Program-made: the position numbers and the translations under genes | Source of the DNA: Evernia prunastri | Lineage: Eukaryota > Ascomycota > Lecanoromycetes > Lecanorales > Parmeliaceae | Length of the DNA: 64,000 bases | Direction: 5' to 3' | Assembly: GCA_003184365.1 (NCBI GenBank) | Contig: NKYR01000068.1 | Coordinates: 124,001-188,000 of the forward strand | Notes under the pieces: model-generated | Told to the model about the DNA's origin: nothing | What the model saw: only the letters and a program-made list of their open reading frames with translations | Databases searched by the model: none | Part shown: positions 54,605 to 64,000 of the stretch, piece by piece | Layout: the number at the start of each line of letters is the position of its first letter | Position numbering within the stretch: the stretch's first letter is position 1

Positions 54605-54825
54605 ACTTGGTCGTTAAAAGTTCTCGATCAACAACAGGAATGCATAGGCTCTCATGGGCCTTTTGTGACATCGAAGAAACCCAATCAGGATGGGCATGCA
54701 TGCGACCTGCGCTAGGGAAAAGGTTGATCCATATGCTTGAAGAAATCCACGAACTTTTTCCCGAATACAAACCTGTCCCTAGGGAAAGAACAGAGTCCCT
54801 AGCTTCGCGGGTCTAGAAGGGAAAC
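54605..54825. promoter_or_regulatory. Bidirectional promoter of DRN1 and UTP20
   Basis: 221 bp between divergent start codons of two RNA-processing genes. The layout suggests shared control, but no specific motif is recognised. Confidence 0.45.
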
Positions 54826-57800
54826 ATGGCAGCCATGTCTTCAGGAAAGCAGGCGCGCTCCAGGAAGCTAGTAAAAGGAGGGACTACATCAACGAGGAGG
54901 CACCGCTTCGAGTCGTTCAACCAGCGCATTTCAAAGCTCAACATCGATCCTATAAGGAGGAGCCGCCGCAATGATGTGGAAGCCGACGACCTTGCAGAAT
55001 CGACATCGTTCTTTAAAACCTCACTGGAGCGATGGAAGGACCTCAACCTCTCCGAAAATTTCACGTCGTTTGTCCGAGAGATTGAACCAATCTGCAACAG
55101 CTTAGCTCAGATCCTTCACTACAATCAGCGTGTATTTGATATGCTGGTACATTACATTGAGAAGCAAGATTCACACTCTCTGGAGCCGCTACTGGATCTT
55201 TTGGCCAACTTCGCACATGATCTAGGCGTACGGTTCGAAAGGCATTTCTTGCAAGCCGTAACACTCGTGGCTTCTCTGGCCGCAACCAATGCAGATGTTG
55301 AGGCTATTGAATGGAGTTTCACATGCCTGGCGTGGCTGTTTAAGTACCTGTCGCGGTTACTGGTACCAAATCTGAGACCACTGTTCGATATAATGGCGCC
55401 GTTGCTGGGAAGAGAGCGACAAAAAATCCATACTACGAGATTTGCCGCGGAGGCTATGTCGTTTCTGATTCGAAAAGCTGCGATTGTGTATGCCAAAGAT
55501 ACCAAACCTTTGACCATCATTATGGACGCCATTCATGACGATATCCTGGAAGTGTCTGAGTCCGGAGGCAAAGAAATAAACGTCCATTTGTATCAGCATG
55601 GTCTGATGACGCTACTTGTCAACTCGATTAAAGGAATTGAGCGGAAGCTACATTCTGGCGGAGTGCATATTTATCGTTGCATGCTAGACTGCCAATTCGC
55701 AGATGACAATACCCAGCGTTCGAGTTTCCAGGAGATCGTTTGTGGGGTCACGGTGGCTTTGGTCCACCAAACCGACTCAGTCAATTTTCAGCCGATATTG
55801 GAAATCGTCCTTGAACAGTTCACGGACCTTGGACCTGAATCCAGCAAGAGCCACGTTGCTAATTGTGGGCGCCTACTCTTCGTTGCCTGTACAGTGCGGA
55901 AGGGGTCCCGAATCCAAGACTGGACGCCAGTGTTGGATGCTATGCTAGCCTTGCTCCAAAGCTGTGATTCATCAGACGAGGAAGCTCTCGCGGAGACATA
56001 CAAAGCGTCTGCTGTTATCCTTCAATATTCCCCACTACAATTATTTCTGGCAAAGGTTCGTCAGGCAATGAAGATCATTGCAGCTGATCGCTTTGCGCCA
56101 ATTTTCCTGTCTTTCTGCAACTACTTCTTTGATCTAGGTCAGGATCGTTTTCGAGACTTCCTTGCACCCTACTTCTCACGATTCATCGCTTCCAATTGGA
56201 GAGACCACGAGCTTGAGCTCTGTTTGGTAGTCCCTAAGGTCGCGCAGGCTAGCAACTGCAATAAATTCCCTTGCCCTGCATCATGGCAGGAACAGATTGT
56301 CAAGACATTCGAAGACGCGGTCGACGAGGAAGATCTGATCATCCAATGTTACAGCTATCTTTACTTACTGGACTTCATGACTGTCAGTCCTCAGACTACG
56401 GATAAGATCATGGGGAGCGTAAGCGACATGGTCCATCAGGATTTACAATTATCCTCCATTAGCAGTCTCAGGAAGACGTTCAGCCTCGGTGAAGGGCTAA
56501 AAGCATACGTGAAATACACTCCCGATCTTGGCCCTCGGCTCACCGAGAGTTGGCCTTTGATCTGCAGCCAGGCCGCCGATTATGGAACTCTGGTCCCGTT
56601 CCTTGAAGCTATCTTGCTGCTTGTCCAGGCCCACGGCTTGCAGAACTATAGCAATGACTCGTTGATCCAGAAGCTGATAGAGAATCTTCACTCATCCTCT
56701 CATACCCTACGTAGCCTCTCACTACAGATACTGGACGCGCTGTACGCAAAAAAGCATACAGAAAAAGCAGATATTATTACCACAGCATTGACGATCGAAA
56801 ACAGTCCGCTAGATCTAGGATCAGCTCGTTCCATATCGATGCATGCTCGTAGGCTATCATCACAGTATGAAGCCGCGTCGTCAGATGAATGGCTGCAGAA
56901 AGCCATCCCCCACTTTTGTTTTGGCATGCTTACATTCAAGCTCTCACAGGCCTGGGATGATGCGACTCTTGTATTGAAGCAGATATGCGAGACGAAGATA
57001 GGGGAAGACATCGTTTCTGCCCTTGCTTTCAAGTGGTTGCAAGAGCGCGACCTGGAACATGGGTCCACTAACCTGTCAACTCCCGCGCCAACAGGGCAAG
57101 GCCCCCTGACCGACTTCCAGTGTTCAAATCTTATCCAAGTGGAGCAACTCATAGAACACCAAAAAACGGAGATTGCGATGGCTGCTGAGAAGTCGAGACT
57201 TCGCTTTTCTGCCACTCATACTTGGTCTCTGCAACATGCTCTCAATGCTCCCAGTTTAGCTCTGCGGGTACTATTAGCAAATCCTCATGTCGCAGAGAAA
57301 CGATCAAGGGAGCTCGTACCCTTGTTTTTGTCATGGGCTGCCGAGGAGCTGGGTCAATATCCCGAGAGCCCTTCAGAAGACACAGAAGCTCCAGCGAGTG
57401 CGAGTGGAACTCCTCCCAATCCTTCAAGACTTAAGCGAAAAGACCAGAAAGCAATGCTGGATGTCTTCGCGTGCTTCCGTAACCCTAAAGTGCTCTATCG
57501 ATCTTCTGACGTCTTTCAAGCACTGCAAAGCCTGCTGACTAATGGAGACGCTGAGGTCCAAAGATCTGCCCTCCGAGCTCTTTTCACATGGAAGATGGCA
57601 GGCATACAACAGTATCAAGAGAACTTACTAAATATGCTAGATGACGCTAGATTCCGGGATGAGATATCTACATTCCTGCACGTGGATCCTCAGAACAGCG
57701 TAATACAAGAAGACCATCTTCCGGAGCTGATGCCAGTGATGTTGAGGTTGCTTTATGGTAGAATGATTGCAGGATCTGGTGGGAATAGTAGTAGTGGAGG

Positions 57801-60800
57801 CCAGTCTGGAAGAAGGAAGATCATCCTCGATGCTTTAGCCCGGCTCGATAAGATATATCTCCAAGACTTCATCAGCATCGCTCTTGACCGTTTACGCGAT
57901 GTAAGACCTATGGAGGGCACTCAATTGAACGAAGAGCTGTTTGCTACAGAAATCTTAAGCATTCGAAAACAACTGGGGCTGGTCAACATGATAAAAGACA
58001 TGCTCGAGATCATCGGCGACCATCTCACGCCTTTCACCAGAAACCTAAGTCAAGCATTGTTGTATTGCTTAGTCTGGGCCACCCGCCAGCTCAGACCCGA
58101 CAAGGGGGTAACGTACCAAGTTCCGGAGGGTGTTTCGCAGGTTTCGTTATCAAAGGCTGTCCGCCAAGTTGGCATGCAATGCCTAACTCTACTATTCCGG
58201 TGCTGTCCGGTTGAGTCGTTGCGACCTTATCTGTCCGTAATTTTCTCAGAGCTACTGAGCCCAAGACTAGTTGCAATGCCCATTGAAACAGCTCAATCGG
58301 TTTCTGGTACTTTACAGCTCTTCTCGACTTGGGCTTCTTCAAGACCCACGGTATTGTTTCTAGTAGATTACGATGCAAGAGCAATGAAGTCGATCATTGA
58401 TTGTTTGGATGTCCCTTCAGCGAAAGACCAAGTCAAATTGTTTGTCATTCAAGAAATTCTTGGAAAAATCATTGTGCTCGCTAGGCCGTCGGTCACTGTA
58501 GACCTGGGAATGAACAGTTCCTCTGGCACTGAGAGTGAGCTCATAGCACAAAACGTCATACATCCAAATGCGGACAACATGCTTGAACGAATGGGAAGCC
58601 TACTACGCAAAAGCCCCAGTAAAGAAATTTTGGTTGCTGCAATCCAGCTTGTCTCTGCGCTTGCGCCTTTGGTCGTGGGCTCCTCTCAAGTCGAAAACTT
58701 ACTGGAGATCTGCACATTCCTCCTCGATCAACCCTCACATCGAGTCAACCCTAGGTCTAAAGGCGAGCTTCTGCAAATACTCCAGCATTTTGTCCCCTTG
58801 GCTGGTTCCGCGCTCCCCTCAGATCTGCAACGTCGGATCTTCCGCACAATTTCTTCTCTATTCGGATATTTCAAAGACAGAGCAAATCGCTTGATTCTCT
58901 CGAAAGTCCTGTCCGTCATAGCAGAGCAAGATAGTGAGCTGCAAGATATTGCACGACTGTGTACTAGTCTGAATTCCTTCTCCACAAGGAAGATTGACGA
59001 GCCTGACTTTGATGAACGCATGAAGGCTTTTAATGCCATCAATGAGATAGGGTTTCGCGACTTCACTCCAAAGCAATGGCGTCCGATCCTGTTCAATATG
59101 CTCTATTACGTCAAGGAAGACGAAGAATTCGCAATACGGTCAAATGCGTCTTTTTCACTCCGTGGTTTCGTGGAGGTGAACGTGGTTTCTTCAGACGCTG
59201 TAGAGACTGACTCCTCGAATCTGACCAGAACAATACTCTTACCGGCTCTCCGCAATGGCGTCTCAGAGGCATCTGAACTAGTGCGCGCTGAGTACCTCAG
59301 CATTACAGCTCATCTCATTCGTCACAATCCGAAATGGCAAGAGGTCAACGACATGACTGTTCTACTTGTCAACGGTGATGAGGACGCTTCGTTTTTTAGC
59401 AACGTCCTCCACATCCAGCAACATAGGCGCCTCCGGGCTTTACGCCGTTTAGCCGCAGAAGCACACCAAGGGGGTCTTCAAAGTGTCAATGTTGCTCACT
59501 TCTTCATACCTTTGATTGAGCATTTCGTCTTCGATAAGGCCGAAGATGAAAGCGCCCACAATCTCAGTGCAGAGACGGTTGTGACGATCGGTGCACTAGC
59601 TTCGTCGCTTGAATGGCCTCAGTTCAGGGCTATGTTCCGAAGGTTCTGTGGCTACATAAAAAGCAAGCCAGATCTCGAGAAGACGGTAATTAAACTATTG
59701 GGCGTAGTCATTGATGCACTTAGTCTGGCTGCCGAGGACAAGGAGAAAGCGTTGACTACTGTCAAGAGACCGGATACTGAAAATATGGACCCACCGGTAT
59801 CTGTCCACACGGGCAGCACGCTTGCTGCTACAATGCCGAGACAGGAGAAGCTCGCTGATGATCTAGTAAACAGTTTATTGCCGTCGCTCGAGAAGTACCT
59901 TCATGACAAAGATGAATCTACGGTCAGCCTTCGTATCCCTGTCGCAGTCTCAGTCGTCAAACTACTGAAGCTACTACCTCATCATGGGCTAAAGTTCCGA
60001 TTGCCACCTGTTCTTACAGATGTGTGTCATATCCTCCGCAGCCGAGCACAAGAGTCCAGAGATTTAACTAGGAAAACCCTGGTGGAGATATCGACTTTGA
60101 TAGGTCCTCAATATTTTGGCTTCGTGATGAAAGAGCTACGTAGTGCTCTTGCAAGAGGTTATCAACTGCATGTCTTGTCTTTTACGGTACATTCAATATT
60201 GGTGGCCACATCTCCAATATTCAAAACAGGCGATTTAGATTATTGTCTCCCACAAATCGTTTCTGTGATCATGGACGACATTTTTGGAGCTACGGGGCAG
60301 GAAAAGGATGCGGAAGAGTACATCAGCAAGATGAAAGAGGTAAAAAGCAGCAAAAGCTACGATTCACTTGAACTTGTGGCAAAGACTACGACCGTGGAGA
60401 ACTTTGTGCATCTCATCCGCCCACTGCAGACCCTGCTGGGGGAAAAGCTGGATCTGCGGATGGTGAAGAAAATTGACGAGCTACTGAGACGCATTGGGGT
60501 TGGCCTTCTTCGCAATGAAGCCGTCCAAGACCACCGGGTACTTGTCTTCTGTCACCAAGTCATCACAGAAGTATATAAGGCCGAGAGAACCCCAGGCGGC
60601 AGGCAATCGAAAGAGGATCACCGTACAAAGCGCTTCTTGATCAACTATAAAGGAGCTAATAAGAGTGGTTCTCGTGGGAGTAACTCGTCATACAATTACA
60701 AGCTTGCCAGATTCTCCCTTGATGTGCTTCGAGCGGTGCTACATAAGTATGATATACTTCAAACGCCGTCAAATCTAGCAGGCTTCATTCCTATCATTGG

Positions 60801-62697
60801 CGATGGCATCGTCCAACCCAACGAAGAGGTACAGATTTCCACCCTTCGTCTGCTTACTACGATCATCAAGGTCCCTCTGAAGGCGATAGACGACAATGCA
60901 GCCATATATGTTGCGGAATGTGTGAAGATAGTCAAAGCCTCGACTTCGACCAGTGTAGAGCTAGCACAAGCAGCATTGAAGCTCGTGTCCGCTATCCTGC
61001 GGGAGCGGAGAACAGTCGAAATCAGACAGACGGATTTAGCCTACCTTCTCAGACGCCTCATTCCTGACCTAGAAGAGCTTGATAAGCAGGGAGTAGCTTT
61101 CAACTTTCTGAAGGCAGTCATGACTCGTAAGATCGTGATTACGGAGGTCTATGAAGTCCTCGATGCCGTTGCTGTCATCATGGTCACCAATCAGACTCGA
61201 GGGGCGCGTGATATGGCCCGAGGCGCATACTTTCAGTTCATCATGGATTATCCCCAGAGCAAAGATCGTTTTTCCAAGCAACTCGGCTTCCTTGTCCGAA
61301 ATCTTGACTACAAACACCAGGAAGGACGTCAGTCCGTCATGGAAGTCGTCCACCTTCTGTTCACCAAACTAGGAGATGACTTGGTGCAAGAAGTCATGGG
61401 CAGTTTCTTCGTCCCCTTGGTCATGGTAATAGTCAACGACGAGTCCAGCGAGTGCCGAGAAATGGCTGGAGCTTTACTGAAGAAGACTTTCGAGCGAGCG
61501 GACGGCGAGCGCACCCAATCGTTCCTCAACTTACTTCGCTCCTGGCTGGCTCAAACCGATGAGACTCTTCTGATCAGAGTCGCGCTCCAATTATATTGCT
61601 TGTATCTTGATACGAATGGGCCAAAGGGCGAGAAGGAGATCCCGCTGCTTCAGGCACGACTGACGCAGATCATCAAAAGCAATCTCAAAGTTCCGCTCGA
61701 AGCCGACTGGGAGCTGCTGTACTTCGCCTCCCAGAGCTTTGCCAAGATATGCCACTTGTTCTCAGCCTCAACGCTTGCTGCAAGCACGGCTCCTCTATGG
61801 GCCAGTGTACGTCAATGTCTTTTCTTCCCCCACGCTTGGGTTAAGTTGTCGGCTGCGAGATTGCTCGGGACATATTTCGCAGATTTTGCCAGGACTAATG
61901 TCGGCAATGAAGCTCTTTCATTACCTCTCCGGGGCTCAGGGGGGCTGTGGCTCAGCGAACAGGAGATACGAGAAGTCACGCGAGCTTCCCTAGGCTTGCT
62001 GAGAGTGCCCGGCGTAAGCGAAGAACTCGCCAACCAAAGTGTGCGGAATTTAGCCTTCCTTGCCAAAATCATGGCACAGACATCTATGCTCTGGTCACAG
62101 AAACTTCAAGAGCCTGAAGCAGAAACCATCCAAGGCGAACAATCCGAAGACGACGACAGCCTAGAGGAAGGAGAGCCATCCGCATCTACGGCGAACCTAG
62201 CACTCGGCTACCTCGTTCAACGCGCCTCCTCCCTCCTCCGCCGTGGTCCCCTCACGACCAGCTCTCCCTCCCTGATCCCTCTCCACGCTTCCCTCACCCT
62301 CCTCGGCGCACTCACCAACAACGTGCCCCTCCCGACCCTACGCCCCCACATCCCACCCCTCCTCCTGCCCCTCCACAACCTCACCGACCCCGCCATCCCC
62401 ACCCCGTTCTCCACGGACGCGGCCTTCGTAGACGGCTACAAAACGCTCGTCGGCAATGCCCAGGAACTGATGGCGTTGCTGCAGAAGAAGCTGGGGACCA
62501 CGGAGTATGTGGCGCTGTTGCAGGCGGTGAGGGAGGGGGTCAAGGAGAGGAGGGAGGGGAGGAGGGCGAAGAGGAGGATCGAGGCGGTGGCGGAGCCGGA
62601 GAGGGAGGGGGAGAGGAAGAGGAAGAAGGGGGTGAGGAAGAAGGAGAGGAGGAAGGAGAGGGGTGGGGAGGAGAGGGGGAGGAGGAGGGGTTGGTGA
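54826..62697 (+). CDS. UTP20: U3 snoRNP/SSU processome component Utp20
   Basis: An intronless 2623-codon gene, the largest in the window and of the usual Utp20 size (about 2500-2600 aa). The conserved N-terminus TTSTRRHRFESFNQRI and SKLNIDPIRR is followed by SENFTSFVREIEPIC. The remainder is an extended helical HEAT-repeat solenoid, with FNAINEIGFRDFTPKQWRP and DLARFS-like blocks, ending in a very basic tail (KRRIEAVAEPEREGERKRKK) as in nucleolar proteins. Utp20 joins the 90S pre-ribosome and is required for 18S rRNA maturation. The start could be the ATG at 54826 or the third codon's ATG at 54835; both are in frame. The last 500 bases are notably GC- and purine-rich. Confidence 0.95.
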   Translation: MAAMSSGKQARSRKLVKGGTTSTRRHRFESFNQRISKLNIDPIRRSRRNDVEADDLAESTSFFKTSLERWKDLNLSENFTSFVREIEPICNSLAQILHYNQRVFDMLVHYIEKQDSHSLEPLLDLLANFAHDLGVRFERHFLQAVTLVASLAATNADVEAIEWSFTCLAWLFKYLSRLLVPNLRPLFDIMAPLLGRERQKIHTTRFAAEAMSFLIRKAAIVYAKDTKPLTIIMDAIHDDILEVSESGGKEINVHLYQHGLMTLLVNSIKGIERKLHSGGVHIYRCMLDCQFADDNTQRSSFQEIVCGVTVALVHQTDSVNFQPILEIVLEQFTDLGPESSKSHVANCGRLLFVACTVRKGSRIQDWTPVLDAMLALLQSCDSSDEEALAETYKASAVILQYSPLQLFLAKVRQAMKIIAADRFAPIFLSFCNYFFDLGQDRFRDFLAPYFSRFIASNWRDHELELCLVVPKVAQASNCNKFPCPASWQEQIVKTFEDAVDEEDLIIQCYSYLYLLDFMTVSPQTTDKIMGSVSDMVHQDLQLSSISSLRKTFSLGEGLKAYVKYTPDLGPRLTESWPLICSQAADYGTLVPFLEAILLLVQAHGLQNYSNDSLIQKLIENLHSSSHTLRSLSLQILDALYAKKHTEKADIITTALTIENSPLDLGSARSISMHARRLSSQYEAASSDEWLQKAIPHFCFGMLTFKLSQAWDDATLVLKQICETKIGEDIVSALAFKWLQERDLEHGSTNLSTPAPTGQGPLTDFQCSNLIQVEQLIEHQKTEIAMAAEKSRLRFSATHTWSLQHALNAPSLALRVLLANPHVAEKRSRELVPLFLSWAAEELGQYPESPSEDTEAPASASGTPPNPSRLKRKDQKAMLDVFACFRNPKVLYRSSDVFQALQSLLTNGDAEVQRSALRALFTWKMAGIQQYQENLLNMLDDARFRDEISTFLHVDPQNSVIQEDHLPELMPVMLRLLYGRMIAGSGGNSSSGGQSGRRKIILDALARLDKIYLQDFISIALDRLRDVRPMEGTQLNEELFATEILSIRKQLGLVNMIKDMLEIIGDHLTPFTRNLSQALLYCLVWATRQLRPDKGVTYQVPEGVSQVSLSKAVRQVGMQCLTLLFRCCPVESLRPYLSVIFSELLSPRLVAMPIETAQSVSGTLQLFSTWASSRPTVLFLVDYDARAMKSIIDCLDVPSAKDQVKLFVIQEILGKIIVLARPSVTVDLGMNSSSGTESELIAQNVIHPNADNMLERMGSLLRKSPSKEILVAAIQLVSALAPLVVGSSQVENLLEICTFLLDQPSHRVNPRSKGELLQILQHFVPLAGSALPSDLQRRIFRTISSLFGYFKDRANRLILSKVLSVIAEQDSELQDIARLCTSLNSFSTRKIDEPDFDERMKAFNAINEIGFRDFTPKQWRPILFNMLYYVKEDEEFAIRSNASFSLRGFVEVNVVSSDAVETDSSNLTRTILLPALRNGVSEASELVRAEYLSITAHLIRHNPKWQEVNDMTVLLVNGDEDASFFSNVLHIQQHRRLRALRRLAAEAHQGGLQSVNVAHFFIPLIEHFVFDKAEDESAHNLSAETVVTIGALASSLEWPQFRAMFRRFCGYIKSKPDLEKTVIKLLGVVIDALSLAAEDKEKALTTVKRPDTENMDPPVSVHTGSTLAATMPRQEKLADDLVNSLLPSLEKYLHDKDESTVSLRIPVAVSVVKLLKLLPHHGLKFRLPPVLTDVCHILRSRAQESRDLTRKTLVEISTLIGPQYFGFVMKELRSALARGYQLHVLSFTVHSILVATSPIFKTGDLDYCLPQIVSVIMDDIFGATGQEKDAEEYISKMKEVKSSKSYDSLELVAKTTTVENFVHLIRPLQTLLGEKLDLRMVKKIDELLRRIGVGLLRNEAVQDHRVLVFCHQVITEVYKAERTPGGRQSKEDHRTKRFLINYKGANKSGSRGSNSSYNYKLARFSLDVLRAVLHKYDILQTPSNLAGFIPIIGDGIVQPNEEVQISTLRLLTTIIKVPLKAIDDNAAIYVAECVKIVKASTSTSVELAQAALKLVSAILRERRTVEIRQTDLAYLLRRLIPDLEELDKQGVAFNFLKAVMTRKIVITEVYEVLDAVAVIMVTNQTRGARDMARGAYFQFIMDYPQSKDRFSKQLGFLVRNLDYKHQEGRQSVMEVVHLLFTKLGDDLVQEVMGSFFVPLVMVIVNDESSECREMAGALLKKTFERADGERTQSFLNLLRSWLAQTDETLLIRVALQLYCLYLDTNGPKGEKEIPLLQARLTQIIKSNLKVPLEADWELLYFASQSFAKICHLFSASTLAASTAPLWASVRQCLFFPHAWVKLSAARLLGTYFADFARTNVGNEALSLPLRGSGGLWLSEQEIREVTRASLGLLRVPGVSEELANQSVRNLAFLAKIMAQTSMLWSQKLQEPEAETIQGEQSEDDDSLEEGEPSASTANLALGYLVQRASSLLRRGPLTTSSPSLIPLHASLTLLGALTNNVPLPTLRPHIPPLLLPLHNLTDPAIPTPFSTDAAFVDGYKTLVGNAQELMALLQKKLGTTEYVALLQAVREGVKERREGRRAKRRIEAVAEPEREGERKRKKGVRKKERRKERGGEERGRRRGW

Positions 62698-63169
62698 TGT
62701 TGGGTGGTGGGGTTGAATGTGATGTGCTGGTTTTGCATAGCGAGTGGAGTATGGGAAACAGAAAAAGCTGGAGATCCTAGATACCACAAGGCTGGCTCGT
62801 TGCAGTCAAAGTTTCTTGCATCAGAGGTCGCTGCGTTCAATATTGACCATTGAATTTGATATTATTTACTCGATATCACGACTGGCTACCTAGCAGCGAC
62901 ATCGACCATCAGGCACATGTCAAGCCTGAGTACCTTCAATGCCGTTCATGATGTCCACAACATTTGAGCCCTAGCGGCACTACTATCTCAATGCACCATC
63001 TCGATTGAGAATTCAAGACGGACCGGTACATACTTTGGGTCGTCCTTCGCACGGGCTGATACCTTAGCTCTTTCGGCTCCCTCCCTTATCCTTTCTTGAC
63101 ATCTCCATCACAAATCCAGATCCGCTATCCTTCACCGGGGTCGATTCGATGTTGAATCGGGCCGAAAAG
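62698..63169. other. Convergent intergenic region
   Basis: 472 bases between UTP20 and LSM12 stop codons. The minus-strand frame 62338-62787 overlapping the UTP20 end is Pro/Leu low complexity and a shadow of the basic tail. Nothing else. Confidence 0.45.
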
Positions 63170-63999
63170 TCATCCTCCCTTCCTGGGTCCCCCGGAGAAA
63201 GCTGGGATGGCAGGTACGGCCGGTATGACGGGCTTGGGCCCCTTGGGCTCGCGCTGCGCGAGTTTCTTGCGTTCGTTCTCGAGCTGTAGGTACCATATTC
63301 GTCAATGACTGTGAACCACAAATAGTAGCCAACTCCTGCGGAGCACCACTTTTCCATCCTGCGAGCAGAGAAGGTTTGACTCACCACCTTTTTCACCCTA
63401 GCCAGCGCCGACCCCGCCTCCTTTCCCGCTTTGCAATCCTCACTCCTATAACCCGGGCCCTTGACGACAACCTGATCCATAACTACGATGTCCTTCCCAT
63501 CCCACCTTGTCGGCAACATCCTGCTAATCGCATCGAAAATCTCTTGCGCTTCTTTGCTGACGGTCCTGTTGACCTTGCTGGCTTTTTCGTGGGCGCGCTG
63601 CAGAGCGGCTGCCGCGCGGGCTTGGAGAGCCGATGTGGAGATATGTGGTGGGAGCGCTGGGACCGAGGGGGCGGGGGAGAGGATGTTGAAGGCCGTTATG
63701 GATGGGAGGGAAAGGACATGGTGGGTTGTGTTTGGAGGATTGGTGGAGAGGGCGACGAGGGGGGTGAGGGGGCAAATGGTATAAAGGGTGCCTTCGAGGG
63801 TGGGGTGCGCAGGGATGGTGGTTTGGAGGCGTACTCTGTAGGGATGAGGGGGGTTAGCTCGAGCAATGCGATAGCTGAAAAGGGCCGTGCATGGCATAGT
63901 GTAGACGGCAGAATCGAAAACTTGACACAACAAGTAGATGCCGGAAGAAGATGATGCGCCGGTAGGTAGTACTCACCTTCCACCAATAGCTCCACTCAT
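63170..63999 (-). CDS. LSM12 homolog (LSm plus anticodon-binding-like domain)
   Basis: Exons 63977-63999, 63385-63835 and 63170-63283 (introns of 141 and 101 nt) encode 195 aa, the family length. Exon 1 is only 23 nt (MSGAIGGR) and begins one base from the window edge. The LSm-like part reads VRLQTTIPAHPTLEGTLYTI. The second domain has ALQARAAAALQRAH, VSKEAQEIFDAISRMLPTRW and IVVMDQVVVKGPGYRSEDC, then ARVKKV+LENERKKLAQREPK after splicing. LSM12 proteins bind ataxin-2/Pbp1-type RNA-binding factors and act in translation or RNA control. The unspliced frame would give a different C-terminus; the spliced one ends in a short Pro/Gly-rich tail. Confidence 0.92.
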
Positions 64000-64000
64000 G

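Noticed and set aside
54607..54816. Plus-strand short frame upstream of UTP20
   Set aside because: It starts on a non-ATG codon inside the DRN1/UTP20 promoter and overlaps nothing conserved. The DRN1 first exon on the other strand explains part of the region better.
62338..62787. 149-codon Pro/Leu-rich minus-strand frame
   Set aside because: A shadow of the Arg/Glu/Lys-rich UTP20 C-terminus on the opposite strand.

Overview
The window is nuclear DNA of a filamentous ascomycete (Pezizomycotina). The evidence is the compact gene spacing, many short GT-AG introns (45-210 nt) with CTAAC/CTGAC/CTAAT-type branch sites a few bases before the AG, and protein families typical of that group (fungal RMT2, Cdc25, Bub1, CorA-type Mg transporter, a LysM secreted protein, BTB paralogs). 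I cannot fix the class from sequence alone. Nothing looks bacterial or viral, and I see no clear transposon.

Left part (1-17.4 kb): the 3' end of a PfkB-type (pseudouridine) kinase gene; a dienelactone-hydrolase/NTF2-like gene; two small conserved fungal proteins; RMT2; a secreted ferritin-like protein; a 2.8 kb gene-poor stretch; RUB1/NEDD8; a Gly/Asp/Arg repeat protein with an apparent 1-nt frameshift; Elongin A; THO subunit 7; tubulin chaperone A. Middle (17.7-40 kb): a CorA-type Mg transporter; a small unknown; an SprT-like zinc-peptidase protein; a small membrane protein; GINS subunit Sld5; Cdc25; three BTB paralogs spread around a two-LysM secreted protein and POL5. Two of the BTB copies carry coding lesions. 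Right part (40-64 kb): BUB1; a large disordered protein with a conserved W-rich block; pyroglutamyl peptidase; an interrupted tRNA gene; a single-pass membrane protein; the lariat-debranching partner Drn1/CWF19L1; the single-exon 2623-codon UTP20; LSM12 at the right edge.

Functionally the genes are mostly housekeeping: cell cycle and replication (Cdc25, Bub1, Sld5), ribosome biogenesis (Pol5, Utp20, Rmt2), transcription, mRNA export and RNA handling (Elongin A, Tho7, Drn1, Lsm12) and protein modification or folding (Rub1, TBCA). Several real gene starts or whole genes appear only after splicing (RUB1 with an 11-nt first coding exon, DRN1 with 14 nt, LSM12 with 23 nt, the LysM gene).

The most striking item is at 50414-50638. 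Two insertions, each starting GT, ending AG and carrying a GCTAAT branch-like site, interrupt what is otherwise a perfect tRNA-Arg(ACG). One lies in the D-loop and one in the anticodon loop between positions 32 and 33, not at the canonical 37/38 site. Removing them gives a full cloverleaf with A box, B box and a T-run terminator. This would be a nuclear tRNA gene split by two spliceosome-type introns.
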